This document shows positions 44,995 through 57,764 of a stretch of 64,000 nt of DNA, piece after piece. Position 1 is the first letter of the stretch. Every line of letters starts with the position of its first letter. Both the position numbers and the translations under genes were made by a program. The stretch spans positions 44,139-108,138 of the forward strand of contig QANT01005727.1 in NCBI GenBank assembly GCA_003254885.1, read 5' to 3'. The notes under the pieces are model-generated. The model was not told the origin of the DNA, did not search any database, and saw nothing but the letters and a program-made list of their open reading frames with translations. This DNA comes from Purshia tridentata (taxonomy: Eukaryota; Streptophyta; Magnoliopsida; Rosales; Rosaceae).

Positions 44995-46312
44995 CTGGTG
45001 GTTGTTCGGTTGGAGAGTCTTAAACAGACTTATGAACTGTGGAATATGGATAGATCGGTAAGTTTACGTGGGAAGGGATTCTAAAATCTGCCACGCGTTG
45101 CCTCCCTTCTCATCTGCCAATCCCACCCTCAAAATGATCCATTCCTTTTTTGTCTTTTTTATTCCCTTTTTTTTTTAAATAAGCACGTGATGATCATATT
45201 ATGCAAGATGAATTCATCACCAAGTGAAAATAGACATAAAAAAAAGGCCAAGTGAAAATAAGATAAATTAGTTTCCTAGTGATGTTAAACTAAGAGTTTG
45301 ATTGAGAGAGATTTAAGTTATCAACAAACTTGTTCTAGTCCATACAAAAGGTTATAAAGTTTCGTTTTAACATAATTCTATTTATTTTCCCTTTAAATAA
45401 TTAGAGTTTGGGAAAGAGCTGTGATACTTGTACATGAGAAAGGGATACCAATTTGAGTGAAAATGGAATACTTGCGCATGAGCTTGGTAGTGACTAATTG
45501 AAGAATGAGTTGAGTATGAAAGACTTATAAGATGATTTAGTCATATGGTGTTTGATTACATATTTCATTCCCAGCTCCCAAGAGGAGCAGCTGATGCAAT
45601 TCATCCTATGCCTTTCTTAGCTCAGAGGCTGATTTATTGAGTCTAGTTGTGTGAGCATCAAAGCCATCAAGCTACCAATGAATCATTGAGCAAAGGAATC
45701 AAAGCCATCAAGATTCATCAATCAAATAATCGGGTACTGGTAGATTGGTAGACGGATAGAGGCTTGCAATTCCATAAAAACCTTAATGTTTTCTGCAACT
45801 CCATTCAAGGAGCACATGTGATTCATAAATACACCCACAAAGTTGGTATTTTTCTACCAAAATTTACAAACATGCTCCTTAGGAACCCAAAAAAGGCTAT
45901 TGTTATGCATTACATCCCTGTTATAGTTGATGTTGAAGCCAAATACAAGTGAACAAAGCCCTTCTCAATTACTTCATCTTCATGTGGACTTGAGAGCAAT
46001 TTGGCTTTTAGCAGTAAGCATTTGAGACCTATATAGCTAAAGACCTAAATTAGACTGCTTTCTCAATAACCCATAAGTTTTGATTTTTAGTCTATTAGAT
46101 ATCATTCATCAAAATGGTAACATAAATATTCAAAGGTTGTCATGCTCCGAATACATGCATATGCAAATTAACAGACACACACAGAGAATCAATTTCGCAC
46201 TCATAAATCATTCACTTTTATTACAAATACAAAACATGAAACAAAATATCCCATTTAACAAAAGAGAGGCTTGAGTTGGAGTGAAAATAAGTGAATAATG
46301 AAAACAATTAAG
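44995..46312. other. Spacer between SKIP1 promoter and RCI2 3' end
   Basis: The SKIP1 promoter lies at the left and the RCI2 3'-UTR at the right. The sequence is AT-rich, with a poly-T tract near 45168-45177 and no family-like ORF, tRNA or element ends that I could recognise. Confidence 0.55.
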
Positions 46313-46623
46313 CTAAGCGGGGGAGTAGAGGGGACGGCGGTATTCGTCAAAGTAGTCGTCGCGATCGACGAAGACGATGGCATAGAGGGCGTAAATGATT
46401 CCCGGAACGTAACCCAGTATAGTCAACAGCAAGCATATGAAAAACTCAACCTGCAAATTCAGCAAAATCAGCCTCTGATTCAAAAACAGACTTACAGTTT
46501 TATGTGGAAGAAGATGATGGATCAAGGGCTTACGGTGCAGCAACCATGTCTTAGACAAACCCCCAATGGAGGAATCAACACTGCGATCAGTATTTCGCAG
46601 AAGATCTCACAGCGACTCGGCAT
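46313..46623 (-). CDS. RCI2: RCI2/PMP3-family low-temperature and salt-responsive membrane peptide
   Basis: Exons 46623-46534 (MPSRCEIFCEILIAVLIPPL, then GVCLRHGCCT) and 46450-46313 (VEFFICLLLTILGYVPGIIY and the tail) join in phase 0 to give 75 residues. The first exon is too short to show up in a simple ORF search. It has the complete PMP3 signature: two hydrophobic segments around a conserved Pro-Pro-Leu-Gly and a Cys-rich turn. The C-terminal charged extension (DRDDYFDEYRRPLYSPA) marks the longer-tailed RCI2 subgroup. These plasma-membrane peptides limit membrane hyperpolarisation and Na+ entry under cold and salt. RCI2 genes lie in the matching Arabidopsis segments (At4g30650/30660 and At2g24040, by memory). 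Confidence 0.93.
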
Positions 46624-47525
46624 TTTCCTCAAGTCCTTTCGTTGTTTGAGTCTTAATGAAGAAGCAAACAAACAAAGATGGTATGATAATTGTGAATCCT
46701 GTAGATCTCAATTCAATGACACTTTGAGTCTGATTTTGAATTTTATTAGATACTTTCTCATCTGTGATTTGTGGTGCTGGTGTGGCGTTGTTGAGGATGT
46801 ATATTTTTACATTGGGTTATTGGGCTTGGGCTTTATGGCCCATCACATCAGTTGCTCTCCCAATACGTAGGCCTATATTTTTTTTAAAAAAAAGAAGAAG
46901 CTAGTTTACAACATCTTTTCACACATTCAACTTGTCACAGACTAGTCATGTAATCGGTTTAAAAGAGACATAAATGGGATTTGAATTTAGGATGAGGTCA
47001 TCTGAAACCATTATGAAGTGAATGAGGTTTGATAAGATGTGGTCATCCATCCCATGGCAAATTGGAAATGGACCACACTCCACAGCCCCTGCATCAATTT
47101 ATAGATCGAAAAAGAAAGATGCTTTTGCCAACACTTTGTATGAAATGAAAAAAGGTCATTCTTTTAAATATTTATGGAGAAATTATGTTCTGAAATAGAG
47201 TCATTGTATTTCTCGGTGTCAAACAAAACAAAGCAGTTGTAGTTGGAAACAGGTGTGGTTCACTTAGCAGTAACACAAACTCCCTCTCTCCTTGCTTACT
47301 GGCTTACTGGCTTACTGCAACTGTTATGTACAGTTCAAGTACAAGTGTAGAACCATCATATTATGATATCTTCTTCTCCTTTCCTAAATTAGAAATTTAG
47401 AATTAGGGTGGCCCACAATCCCATTCACTTCATTTCAATTTTCATTCTTATTATGTCATAAGAATACTTCATAGCCAGACCCAGACTACTCGATTATCAA
47501 AGACTCAATCTTTCTTTCTATTTCA
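46624..47525. other. Divergent promoter region, RCI2 (-) and zinc-finger gene (+)
   Basis: About 900 bases shared by two divergent genes. It contains a GGCTTACT-type triplication near 47298-47321 and a poly-T/poly-A stretch near 46876-46895. No coding sequence was recognised. Confidence 0.5.
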
Positions 47526-50500
47526 ATGGAATTCAAATTCCGAGCTGTGGACGACAGGCCGTCTTCTTCCACCACCGGCTTCTTCTCCCAACATGCATTG
47601 CCAGGTCCCTACTTCTATTTCATTTTCCACTTCCTTATGCCTCTGTTTCCTTGCTCACAAACTAACACAAACTAAAACAAAATCATGTTTTATCAAATTT
47701 CAGCTTCTTCTTTTTTCTTCATTTGCTTACAAAATTAATTGCTTACTTTAAGCTCAACTCATCTACTCTTTAATTTCTTACTTAACGTTGGATTTTCTTT
47801 TCCACTATTTTACATTTTCTCGACCTCCAAACAGGCCAAACGGTTCCTCCAACTTCGACCCTCGCCATCTCACCGTCCCAACCAACTATGCCACCACCGC
47901 TTCCATCCGTTTTCCCCAATACGGATATCAGACTAAACCCTAAACCGATCCAAAACCCGACCCGAGTCCGCGAAGCAATCCAGCGCCAGCTGGAGAAGGA
48001 GAGGATCAGGGAGGAGATCATTGCCACCGAAATTTCGCGGCGGCGAGTTCTTGAGGCCGAGGTGAGGAGAGAGCTCATGTTGGAGCGAGAGATCGCTATG
48101 CGGCTAGCCGCCGGCGAAGGGCTTGAGTTTGAGGACCGATTCGGCGCAATGCGGTTCGACCCGAGACTCTCGCTGCTGCACAGTTTCGATGATCGCTTCG
48201 CATTAGGTTCTGGCACCGCCGCCTTCAATACATTCTCGTTGCCGCGGTTGCCGGCACCCGAGCACAATGACTTCAAGCCACACAAGTTCTCTGGTACAGC
48301 CCCATTCAGTACGTTCTCGTTGCGGCGGTTGCCGGAACCTGTGCCCAATGACTTCAACCCACCTCCTTCTTCAGAGCTCAACAAGAACAAGTTGATCGTA
48401 CTGGTCAGTCGCGTTTCAACTTTATTTGTTGGTTTAATTTAATTCTACAGTTAATTACTTTTTCTATGGTTTAATTTCACGTGTGCTGGCTCTGTTTATG
48501 TTTTACTGCATTTCTGGTGGGAATGCTCTGTTTAGGTGCTAAAGTGGGAGATTATTCATTTTAGGACGATTTCTGTTGATGGGCTTCTGTCACATATATA
48601 TTTTGTTAATGTGATAGACAGGATGAAATCATTAGAAATTGGGTTATAAGAATTCTACCTATCCATGGTTATTGCAAAAGACTTCAAGGTTGGTAACTTA
48701 AAATCCTGGTTAGATTACATGCTTGAAGAAAATCAAATAGATTTATACTGGTTTGCTACCAATGCATGGGGTAGTACTTTTACTTGTGGATCGGTACCTT
48801 AAAAGTCAGTCTCAATGGCCCATCACAGTCGTTCATTAGGCAGATTATTTGTTCTTGATCAGCATATTAGCATGGTTTACTATGACATTTTGTTATAGCT
48901 ATATCAATTTGATCAAGGTACTGAATAATCAAGATTAATGGCTCTGGTGACCACTGGATATTGATTTTTCATTTGTGGGTTGGCATGGAGAAGGCTACCC
49001 TGTGTATATGCAGCAATCCCTTGTACTGGCCTTGTGTCAGGTCTGTTGTCTCATAATTGCAAAAATCAAGTCCTTTGTAATTAACTCAACATCTTGAATA
49101 TTAGTTTTTGATTTTTCATCCTAGTATAAGTTGTAATGTTATCATTATTCCAATTCCTCAATGAATATTACAACCCCTTTACCAACAAAGGCACATAATT
49201 TGCAGACCAAAGAAAAATTATTTCATTAACATACTTTTACATTTGGTTAGAATTGTGACCTTTGATAGTGTTTTAGATTTGAACCTGAATTGTAATAATA
49301 ATAAAAAGGGATTTTCCTCACAGAGGATTTAGAACTATCCTTCTCATTGTCATGGTAAAGACTCAGATGATTTTTATTGTAAATCATAAGATTTCTACAG
49401 TTGTGATTATGAGAACAATTATTGTTGAAATCCTCTCCGATCTACAAATTGAATCAAATAACTTGAATTCTTAACCAGTACCATTAACAACTTAACATTT
49501 AAGTAGCGAATCCTTCTTGACTGAATTTCTTTGATTAGCTTTTAGTCTTTAAGGTTTGTATATCTAACACTGTCAATTTCATTTTGAGAGGCCTTTCTAT
49601 GATTAGCAGAAAGTCAAACTTCAAGAATTGTACGTATCCATAATTGGAAGTTTGACATCTTGCTGAATTTCTTAAAGCACCTTTCTTGTCACTGATTGTT
49701 CCTACCTGAGATTATTGAATTTATTTTCTATTGCTTATTCCATACTTTTGAAAGCAGAGGGTGGTGGAGTTTACAGTGGAAATGCTGTTGAGGTTTTTAC
49801 CATTATTCTGGTGTTTAATATTAAATGATTTTCTTGTTATGTACTGTGTATAAGTATTTTGGTGCAGGCTAAACCCGATCGAAATCTTTCTGGACTGAAG
49901 CGGAAAACACCGCCAACAGCGGGTGCTAGTGAACTTCCTCCATTTGGTTTGAAGAAGAAACCCAAGGAGGAATGGAGTTGTGCCGTGTGCCAGGTTAGTG
50001 CAACAAGTGAGAGAGGCTTAAACCAACACCTTGAAGGTAAGAAGCACAAGGCCAAAGAAGCAGGACTGAGAGCTCAGAAACTGGGCAAGAGCTCCAGAAA
50101 TGCACCATTGCCAAAGAAATCTGAAAAGCTTTCTGAACCTAAAGAGACCCATGGTATTCCAAGCTCAGATACCTTTCTTGGCCTCCTGGGTAAGATCAAG
50201 GAAGAAAGGGAATTGATTGACCGTAATGAAACTAATGATGGTTTAGTCAAGAAAATGCAGGAACTGCCAATGCAGAAAGAGCAGTGTGGGAAGGATTTGA
50301 AGAATAAAAATGAGGTAAAAAAAGTGCACAGAGTGGAGGACAAAGAAGAACCAAAGAAAAAGAAGAAATATAAGTTTTGGTGTGAAATGTGTAAAATTGG
50401 TACCTACTCTCCAAAAGTGATGGAGAATCATAATGCTGGGAAGAAGCACGTTGCTAGGCTTCAGGAACTTGCACAAAATAATGTTCCAACCGGAAAATCC

Positions 50501-50683
50501 CCAGCATCATCAGCGGCTATCAAGAAGGCAGAAGATGCTGATGTGCCCAAAGAAGCAAATGAGAGTATGCCAACCACAACTCCCAAGGCATCATTAGGGG
50601 CAACCAAGAAGGCAGAAAATACTGATATGACCAAAGAAACAATGAAGAGCACTGCAGAAAATGTTGTAGATTCAAATAAATAA
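47526..50683 (+). CDS. C2H2 zinc-finger protein with two U1-like fingers
   Basis: Exons 47526-47604, 47835-48403 and 49868-50683 join in frame (G|GC, then phase 0) to 487 residues. The N-terminus MEFKFRAVDDRP is a signature of a plant-only family. A charged helical segment follows (REAIQRQLEKERIREEIIAT, then ISRRRVLEAEVRRELMLERE). Two U1-like (zf-met type) fingers lie in exon 3: CAVCQVSATSERGLNQHLEG-KKH and CEMCKIGTYSPKVMENHNAG-KKH, each with CxxC and widely spaced His pairs. The C-terminus is Lys/Glu/Ala-rich with an imperfect repeat (AIKKAEDADVPKEA / ATKKAENTDMTKET). Fingers of this kind usually bind double-stranded or structured RNA in the nucleus; no function is known to me for this gene. 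Confidence 0.85.
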
Positions 50684-51993
50684 GCTGCATATCTGATGGA
50701 GAATAAGTAGTAGTGGAGCCAGAGGGGTTTAGGACATGAGTTTGGTCTGTTCATGTGCTGCTTTTTATTCCAAATTCGGGTGGTAGTCGCACAGATTATT
50801 CTTTGTAGCTTATGTGGTTGTAAGGTGCCACCAAAAACAATTATTAATATTTGAAAAGCCAAGTTGGACAAAATGATGCTTAAAACGATGTAACATGTTC
50901 CTTTATAGGGCTGAAAATTCTGAGTGCAGGGAATTTGAAGAAATTAGAGACACATTATGAATTAGATGAGCTTAACTTGTTAGATTAAGAAACAAGATCC
51001 AATGGATTGATCGTGGGGCTTCTTTCTTCCTTTTCTTTTCATAATTGTTTTTAAACTCTGGCAAAAGGAATCATTTATAGAACAGCAAAATAAAAGGTCC
51101 TACAACTTCTTTATAGCCTATACTTATAGGCATGAGATGCACTCCTACAAGCAGAAGAAGACAAAAAAATCTTTGGCGTCTGCTAGAAAGAGAAGCCACA
51201 AGCAGAATTTGCTTCTTTCCTAAAAAGGATCACCAAGGAGATCTCGATCTGTACATGCGAGAGTCGGAAACACTTTCACTCTCTGCACAACACAGCCAAA
51301 ATCACATGGCCTTGCAGCATCAAAACTTAACTTCACCCAACCCAATGGAGGAGCAGATCAGCCAAAGCCTTTGGGTATAACAAGGTCTCATTATGGGTGA
51401 GAAAGACCCTGATGGGATCACGATATAACCATATTCAGTTGCATTTCCTGTTATTATATCTAGAAGGCAAGACTTATTACCCAAAAAAACTAGAAGGTAA
51501 GACTCAGTTGAAATAACAAAACATTGAAAACAGAGCTCATGAGCCTCTCTGGTTAACCTTATTTAAGAAAAGAAGGGCAGAGTAGGTAAATAATTATTAT
51601 CTCATCATCACCTCCCCAAACTCAAGACTCTCACAATGGTCCAAAGATTCCAATTTTTTTTCAAATTCATCTAAAGCCGGCTGCTTTAGGACTTGGAACC
51701 GGTTGAAGAGAAGAAACAAAACATGGAATATCATACAATGGTCATCCCAGTTCCACATACATCGAAACAAAACAAAGATACAAGTCAAAACAAGTTTCAA
51801 CCCTAAGCATCAATTCCACCATTTCAAATATATTTACTCTGATGTATATAACTATATTTACTTTACAAAGAAGTAAAAAGTGCGAGAAACTAGAAATCAA
51901 AGAAGAATAATTGTTAAACTATAGCTTTCCAAGGCAGGCTTTCCAACTCCACCAAAATATAAGATCTTCCATGGTAATTCTCTAAGAAAGAAA
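50684..51993. other. Convergent spacer between the zinc-finger gene and the FDLNQ-repeat gene
   Basis: Holds both 3' flanks. A minus-strand ORF at 51800-51597 encodes an acidic, peptide-like end (ALDEFEKKLESLDHCESLEF) that could be an alternative last exon or chance. Nothing else was recognised. Confidence 0.45.
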
Positions 51994-53916
51994 TCAAACC
52001 CTTAAAGCCACCTGATCTTGCCAAGTAATCTTCCTCTTCCCTGATCGATTTGACCCATTCCCAATAGTCCTACAAACCAGCAACTTCATATCATTGTGTT
52101 GGTCATCATTTCCCCCTCTAAGTAAACTTTTGTTTGGCTCTTCTATCCTCATTGGCTCACAATTAGCTTGAAGTTCCTCCTCCTCTCTCTGTAACAAAAT
52201 GAGACAAAGGAAAACATCAAACCTCACTCTAGAATAGCCATACCAGGACTCAAAAGCACATTACTTAGAAGAGTTGCTGTTTGATTACCGAAATCTGGTT
52301 CAAGTCGAAAACTGGAGTGTTCTTTCGCTTCATCAATTCCTTCCCACTCTGAATCCTTTCCATCTGATTTAAGTCAAACATTGGACTGGAGTTTTGCAAG
52401 GTAGTTTCCTTTCCACTTAGAGTCCTTACCTTATGGTTTAAGTCAAATTTTGGAACAAATTTTTTCAAGGTGTCTTCCATTCCATTTTTAATCCTTTGCT
52501 TTTGGTTCAAGTCTATTGCAGGAACAGCAAATCGCAAAGCAGATTCCTTTTTACTATAATTCTTTCCCTTCAAACTGCTGGTACGCTGGGTTTCAAAATT
52601 GTGTGTTTGCACAAGATCTTGCTTCGGTCGAGGGTTAATAGACTGTTTCACAATCAAGTATTTGTATCTTCTCCTCAAAAATCTGCAAGTTGAGAGACAA
52701 ATATCAACCAAATCAATTTCTTTCATTTTTCAATGTAAATCTAAGCTATCTCGCAAAATGAACAGAGGGGTATGGACTGCATGGTATACCTGACTTCGGC
52801 CTGAAGGGTAGCCCTTTTCTGTTTCATCATCTGCAATTTACTCTTCATGGCCTCTGAATCCTGCTAATAAACTGATGCGTTAATTTCATAAATCGAGCTC
52901 TCACTAGCTCAAGAAAATTTAACTAAATCCTCATTGGCATATGCAGAAAAATTAAAGAGACAAAAAGATGACAATCAGCAAGAGAGAAACAGTAGAAATG
53001 AAGTGAAAATGTAGCAAGGAGTATCTAACGGGGATGTTTCACAAAACTAAGAAAAGGGTACCAAATGATTGTAGAACTCTGACACCACGACAATAAAAAA
53101 TTGGGAATTTCTCACCAAGTGATATAGATTTAGACTTGAGAAGATAAACTATATACAAGTCCCCAAAAAGAAAAGCGAAGGGCCAATAGAGAACCTACTT
53201 TACTCATTAACACAAAGGACACCAGAAGGACTAAAATTGTAAAGAGAAAAAAAAAAAAACGGCAGATGGTCTTAAATAAGGCAAATTGTATGAAAGAGCA
53301 AACGGTAGAAAAACAACTAAGACTACCCACCCCCTCACCTCCAAACAAAGAATCAAGAGAACTCTTTCAGATGAGCCTAATACTATCATTTGGCTTAGTT
53401 TCTTAGGCGTGTTCATTATTCTACGAACAAAAAATAACAAAACAGAGAATTACAAAGTTTTATTTCCTGTTCCAATTTTCCCCTGGCAGTTTACATAGAG
53501 AACAGGAAGCTGAAACAAAGAGAGATAACGTACTGAGACAACACAAATAATCCTGAATTTTAGCTAGCAATATCTCTCACTTCTCTGAAACCCAAACGAA
53601 ATTTAAAAAGTGAGATCCAAAGTATGAATTTCTCTTCTTATGCTCATAGCTCAGCAGCCAAAACCATTTAAAAATCCAAATCTAGGAAAAACCATAAATC
53701 ATAAACAAAACCCACGAAAAATCAATACGAGACACCAGATCTAAATGAAACCCAGAAAAGAAATTTGACATCTTTAGAAAACCCACAAAAGATATATACC
53801 TTCTGCAACTCTTCATAGTCTTGCATGAGACTGTGATGCTTGAATCTGGCCCTTGGGTCCTCATACAAAGCATATGAAGAAGGCTCCATGGCAACAACCC
53901 CTTTCATCTTCTTCAT
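51994..53916 (-). CDS. Conserved plant protein of unknown function with tandem FDLNQ repeats
   Basis: Exons in transcript order are 53916-53800, 52860-52790, 52682-52289 and 52188-51994, all phase-consistent, giving 258 residues. ATG 53916 is the first ATG in frame (MKKMKGVVAM). Residues about 25-75 look like a short coiled coil ending in RFLRRRYKYL. Exon 3 then carries 3.3 copies of a 23-residue repeat, each opening with (F/I)DLNQ or FDLNH. The C-terminus is basic (SGKRKITWQDQVALRV). DLN motifs are EAR-like and can recruit TOPLESS co-repressors, so a nuclear regulatory role is possible but is inference only. Homologues with the N-terminal LRRRYK block exist across plants to my knowledge (perhaps At4g30630/At5g57910, uncertain). 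Confidence 0.75.
52289..52516 (-). repeat. 69-bp coding tandem repeat (23 residues, FDLN-headed)
   Basis: Four consecutive DLN motifs start at residue spacing of exactly 23. Units open IDLNQKQRIKNG, FDLNHKVRTLSGKE and FDLNQMERIQSGKE, followed by a final partial FDLNQIS. The DNA copies are diverged, with conserved GACTT(G/A)AA(C/T) cores, so the repeat is old and apparently selected at the motif. Confidence 0.85.
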
Positions 53917-56128
53917 CAGATAACAGAGAGGTATAACAACCCACAAGCCAAAAACGAAGAATTATAGGGAGAGAGAGGGAGGGGGACACAAGGAGATGGG
54001 TGATGAAAGAGAGAGAGAGAGAGAGTGAGAGATTGACAGGAAATAATAAAAAGAGGGTAGAGAGAAACAAGAAGGACAAGGAAGAAAAAAAGGGAGAGAG
54101 AGCGAGAGAAGGGAAGGGAGGAGAAGTTTCTTGCTTTCCTGTTTTCTCTGTGAAACTCTGACCAAGACAACAAAAACCCAAAAGAGCCCACATAACTCGG
54201 TGAAAAATAATGTTCTTTTGAAAGACAGTGATGAAGATGGGATTTTTTGGGGGGTTGCAGAAGGGTATTTCTGGCAACATGGTTTATGAGAGAGAGTTTG
54301 TGAGGTGGGTTTGGTTGGAGGACATTTGAAGACACCTATCTTCTCTTTCTTTTCTTTCCCCTTCTTTCTTTCTTTTTTGTTTTTCTTCTACATAAATTTT
54401 GGTCCAGCTGGGCCATTGAAGAGAGAGAGAGAGATAGAGTTGGGTGTGGAGTGGACTCTTCTTTGTTTTTGATGGGAAAGGGTGTGCGTGTAACTTCAAT
54501 GTTTCTTCTTTCTTTGGATGTGCGTTTTTCTCTGTGAGGAGAGAGAAAGAGAGAAAGATTGGGGTTTTAGAGAGAGAAAGAGTAAGCATTGAAGATGGGG
54601 CTGATGATGAAAAAAAAGGCAGAAGATAAATGGGATGTTGCTGTTTCTGATGTGCTGTTCCAGTTGTTGGTGGTATTGATAGTACCTTATTTTTAGGCTT
54701 TGGATTAGGTTGGTTTGGGTAGTGATGCTGGCTTGTATAAATATTGGAAGAGATGCTTTTCATTTCACAATATAATATTACTAGCAGGTCAATTGATGCT
54801 TATTTACTAAATACCCCCTCTGGTTTTCTTTGATTCCAAGGATGCTCTCTCTCCCATCTTTTCTGTTTTTACCCCCCACAAGCTTTTCCAAGCTGTTCCA
54901 GATTAAAGAAGAACAAGACCCAATTTGGCTTCAAGCCAGTAACAAAGTTGCCAAAATCAATTCATCATCAATGGCTTTTTCTATATCATGGGCATACCCT
55001 TTTCTTATGCAAGGGTAAATTGGTAATATTATGCCATATTCGCTTCTTTTTTTTGCCAAATGCCATATTCGCTTAATCAATGGAAAAGAAGCCATCCACA
55101 CCACACCTACGTTCTGGACTTTTTGTGTGACACGCACACCAGACCAGCTGCCTACCTTCCTAGCCAGTAGCCACTACAATTGATTGAATGCTTCATAGCC
55201 TTTTGCTGTAGAAGTTAATGACCCATTACCAGATTTCCAATTTCCCATTTTGTCCCTTAAAAAAGTTCATCCAGCACATGTCCATTTCATGGGACCGGGA
55301 GCATTAAGTAAATGCCATCCCACCTGAGGTGGAGCTGGTAAACACTGTGACACTGTAAACTAATTTTGTGCAGAGAGCCTGGCTTGCAGGCAAGCTGAAG
55401 GGTGAAGGAGACGCAAGTAAACAAATTTTGTCAGCCTTCCCTTTATTTAAAAAATTGATTTTTCAGAGATAAAGATAGTAGTTTTGGATGTATTACCAGT
55501 TTAGAGAGAGAGTGAGAGAGAGAGAGAGAGAGATTTGTGAAGGTTTTTGAATAATTTGGTGGCATTTGCATTGGTTGGGTATTATAATGGAAAGGATTGA
55601 AATGCGTAAGAATCCATAAAAGCTTGAAAACAGGGCAGCAATAGAATTTTAGAATGGTGGTTAAAGCAAAAGGTCAAGGTGTCAATACTGAACAGCAATA
55701 ATTCTTGTCAATTGTCTCATGGTGTGTGAGAATGTATTATTATGCTCGCTGCTTAGTGGTTAGGCATCCACTCTTTATGACAAAAAACAAAATGATATTG
55801 CTTTCTTTGTGTACAAAGAGACGGAGAGAGATTTGTGAAACAGTCAAACTCCATCAACCACAATTGAACTATTTCTGATCTGGGATGGGATCTAAGTCCT
55901 AATCTAACCCACCTAAATAAAGACTATTTCTGAGTTGGGTGGACTTGCTAGTTGTTACTCCAATAACAATGAAGAGAAAAGGGAGAAAATCAAAATAATC
56001 ATTCTGGTCCTTCATATTCATGGGGGTTGTCAAAGAGTGATTTTCATGGCCATTCCTTATTTATTATGAAGGGAGCCGGAAAATGTTTTTAAGAAAAAAA
56101 ATTGGTGAAAACGTTCGACATGGGCTAC
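53917..56128. other. Spacer upstream of the FDLNQ-repeat gene
   Basis: The leader of the minus-strand FDLNQ gene is very purine-rich on the plus strand, with GA microsatellites at about 54007-54024 and 54420-54435. A second pure (GA)n run lies near 55503-55533. No exon fitting the downstream YbaB gene's transit peptide was found. Confidence 0.55.
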
Positions 56129-56136
56129 ATCTAGAT

Positions 56137-57202
56137 TACGGGTGGACACTTCATTCCGCTATACCGTTCCATACCGATTCTATACTGTTCCGTGTCAAAT
56201 TTCATACCGAAAAATAATACCGATCCCTATATCATACCGAAACCATACCGTACCGATCTTAAATGGTATGGAAACGGTTTCAGTCTTTCAATACCGACCA
56301 ATACCATATCATACCGAACATTAGTTAAATTTAAATTTAAATATTTTAATTAACATTTCTATAAAAAAACTAATTAAAAATATAGTATAACTTAGTATAT
56401 ACTACAATTTAATTTAATAATTTATATCATATCATATCATAATATTATATTTTATCTTAAAGTATTTAAATCCTAAACCCTATAGTAAACACTATACCCT
56501 ATATTCTAATTGGCTAATATTATAATTCATAGTAATATAGTAATGGTATATGCTATATACTATATAGTATACTATAATTCATAGTTAATTTATATCATAT
56601 CCTAATATTATGATATGATATAATATTAGGATATGGTATATAGTTATATATTATATCACATACCCTATACCTTAAGGCTTAAGGCTTAAGGCTTAAGAAA
56701 TTAAGATATGGTATAATAAGGATATGTAATAATATGTAAAGGGAAAGTAAAATTGGAGGGTTCAAGGCTGCAATTTGCTATTAAATTGAATTGTTTTTGC
56801 TGTAAGAATATGTTTAATTTTGTTTTGCTATAGCTTGCTTGCAAATAGTATTGACGGTATGTAATAAGCCATAAGGCTTAAGATCTCTTTTTAAAGAATC
56901 TAGACATTCTATTTGTTAGGTACTTATGTTTTAGGCTTTTGGATAAAAAAAAAGGTAGTTAAATGTTGTCTTTATTGAAAAAATATGTTGTTGAATGTTT
57001 GGGAAAAAAAAAAGAAAAAAATTTTAAAAGGTTGACATAGTGTCATACCATACTATTTCATACCGAATCCGCAGAACACTGGTATGGTATGATATTATTT
57101 TTGAAAATGTTTATATCTTACCATACCATACCAGTTAAAAGTTTATAATATGAGATAGATATGAGGTTCATACCGTACCATGTCATATCATGCCTACCCC
57201 TA
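56137..57202. mobile_element. Non-autonomous hAT-type element with 8-bp target-site duplication
   Basis: ATCTAGAT occurs immediately outside both ends (56129-56136 and 57203-57210). The left end reads TACGGGTGGACA and the reverse complement of the right end TAGGGGTAGGCAT; this imperfect TIR is of the kind seen in plant hAT elements. Both ends are studded with ATACCG-type subterminal repeats, eight of them in the first 200 bases, as expected for hAT transposase binding. The 1066-bp interior is AT-rich with no transposase ORF, so it is non-autonomous. It lies between the FDLNQ gene and the first recognisable YbaB exon. Confidence 0.85.
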
Positions 57203-57764
57203 ATCTAGATGTTGGATTGGAACAAGTCAAGGTCAAGCAATCAACGTACAAGACAAATTTCGTTGGGTGGTTTCTAAGAGAAGGCTGACAAAAATTGATG
57301 CTTTTTCTTCTGCTCATTTGTATGAAAATTTCAATGGAAACATGCTTATACTTTACAGTGGTCAATAAAGTGTGAACATTATCAGAGGGTTTAACAGGAA
57401 AAAAAATATATATAAGAGAGAAGCCAAGACCCCTCCCAGATCACTACACGTGTTTCCCCTCCACTGGTTGCATTGATCTACCAATGAAATTTGTCAACTT
57501 TACAGTGTGTGTGTGTGCGTGTGAGAGAGAGAGAGAGCTAGCTATTATGTTAAAAAAACTTCCCATGAATGTGTCATTCGTTATTTGATCTTATAAATTA
57601 ACAGTAGTAATGTAAAAATCAAGATTGAATTGCTCTAGGCTCTTCTATACTGCAAACATTTAATTTCTCTAGAAATGTTGATTCGTTTTTTTGCTTATTA
57701 ATAATTCGTTTATGATCTGATGTTTGGTTGGTTCTTACTCTTCACTTCTGGGCACTTTTTGCAG

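Noticed and set aside
47739-47936. Alternative frame across exon 2 of the zinc-finger gene
   Set aside because: The frame set by MEFKFRAVDD in exon 1 through the G|GC splice continues into the conserved charged helix; the other frame stops at once.
51597-51800. Minus-strand ORF ending in an acidic peptide downstream of the FDLNQ gene
   Set aside because: The FDLNQ gene already ends at a normal stop at 51994, and no good donor/acceptor pair linking to this ORF was found. It may be an alternative exon but cannot be supported.
53917-53946. In-frame N-terminal extension of the FDLNQ protein
   Set aside because: The extension opens with TTG rather than ATG; 53916 is the first ATG.
54007-54024. 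GA-rich runs as possible functional repeats
   Set aside because: Simple GA/CT microsatellites are common in plant leaders and promoters (also near 4857, 55503 and 57520) and need no special explanation.
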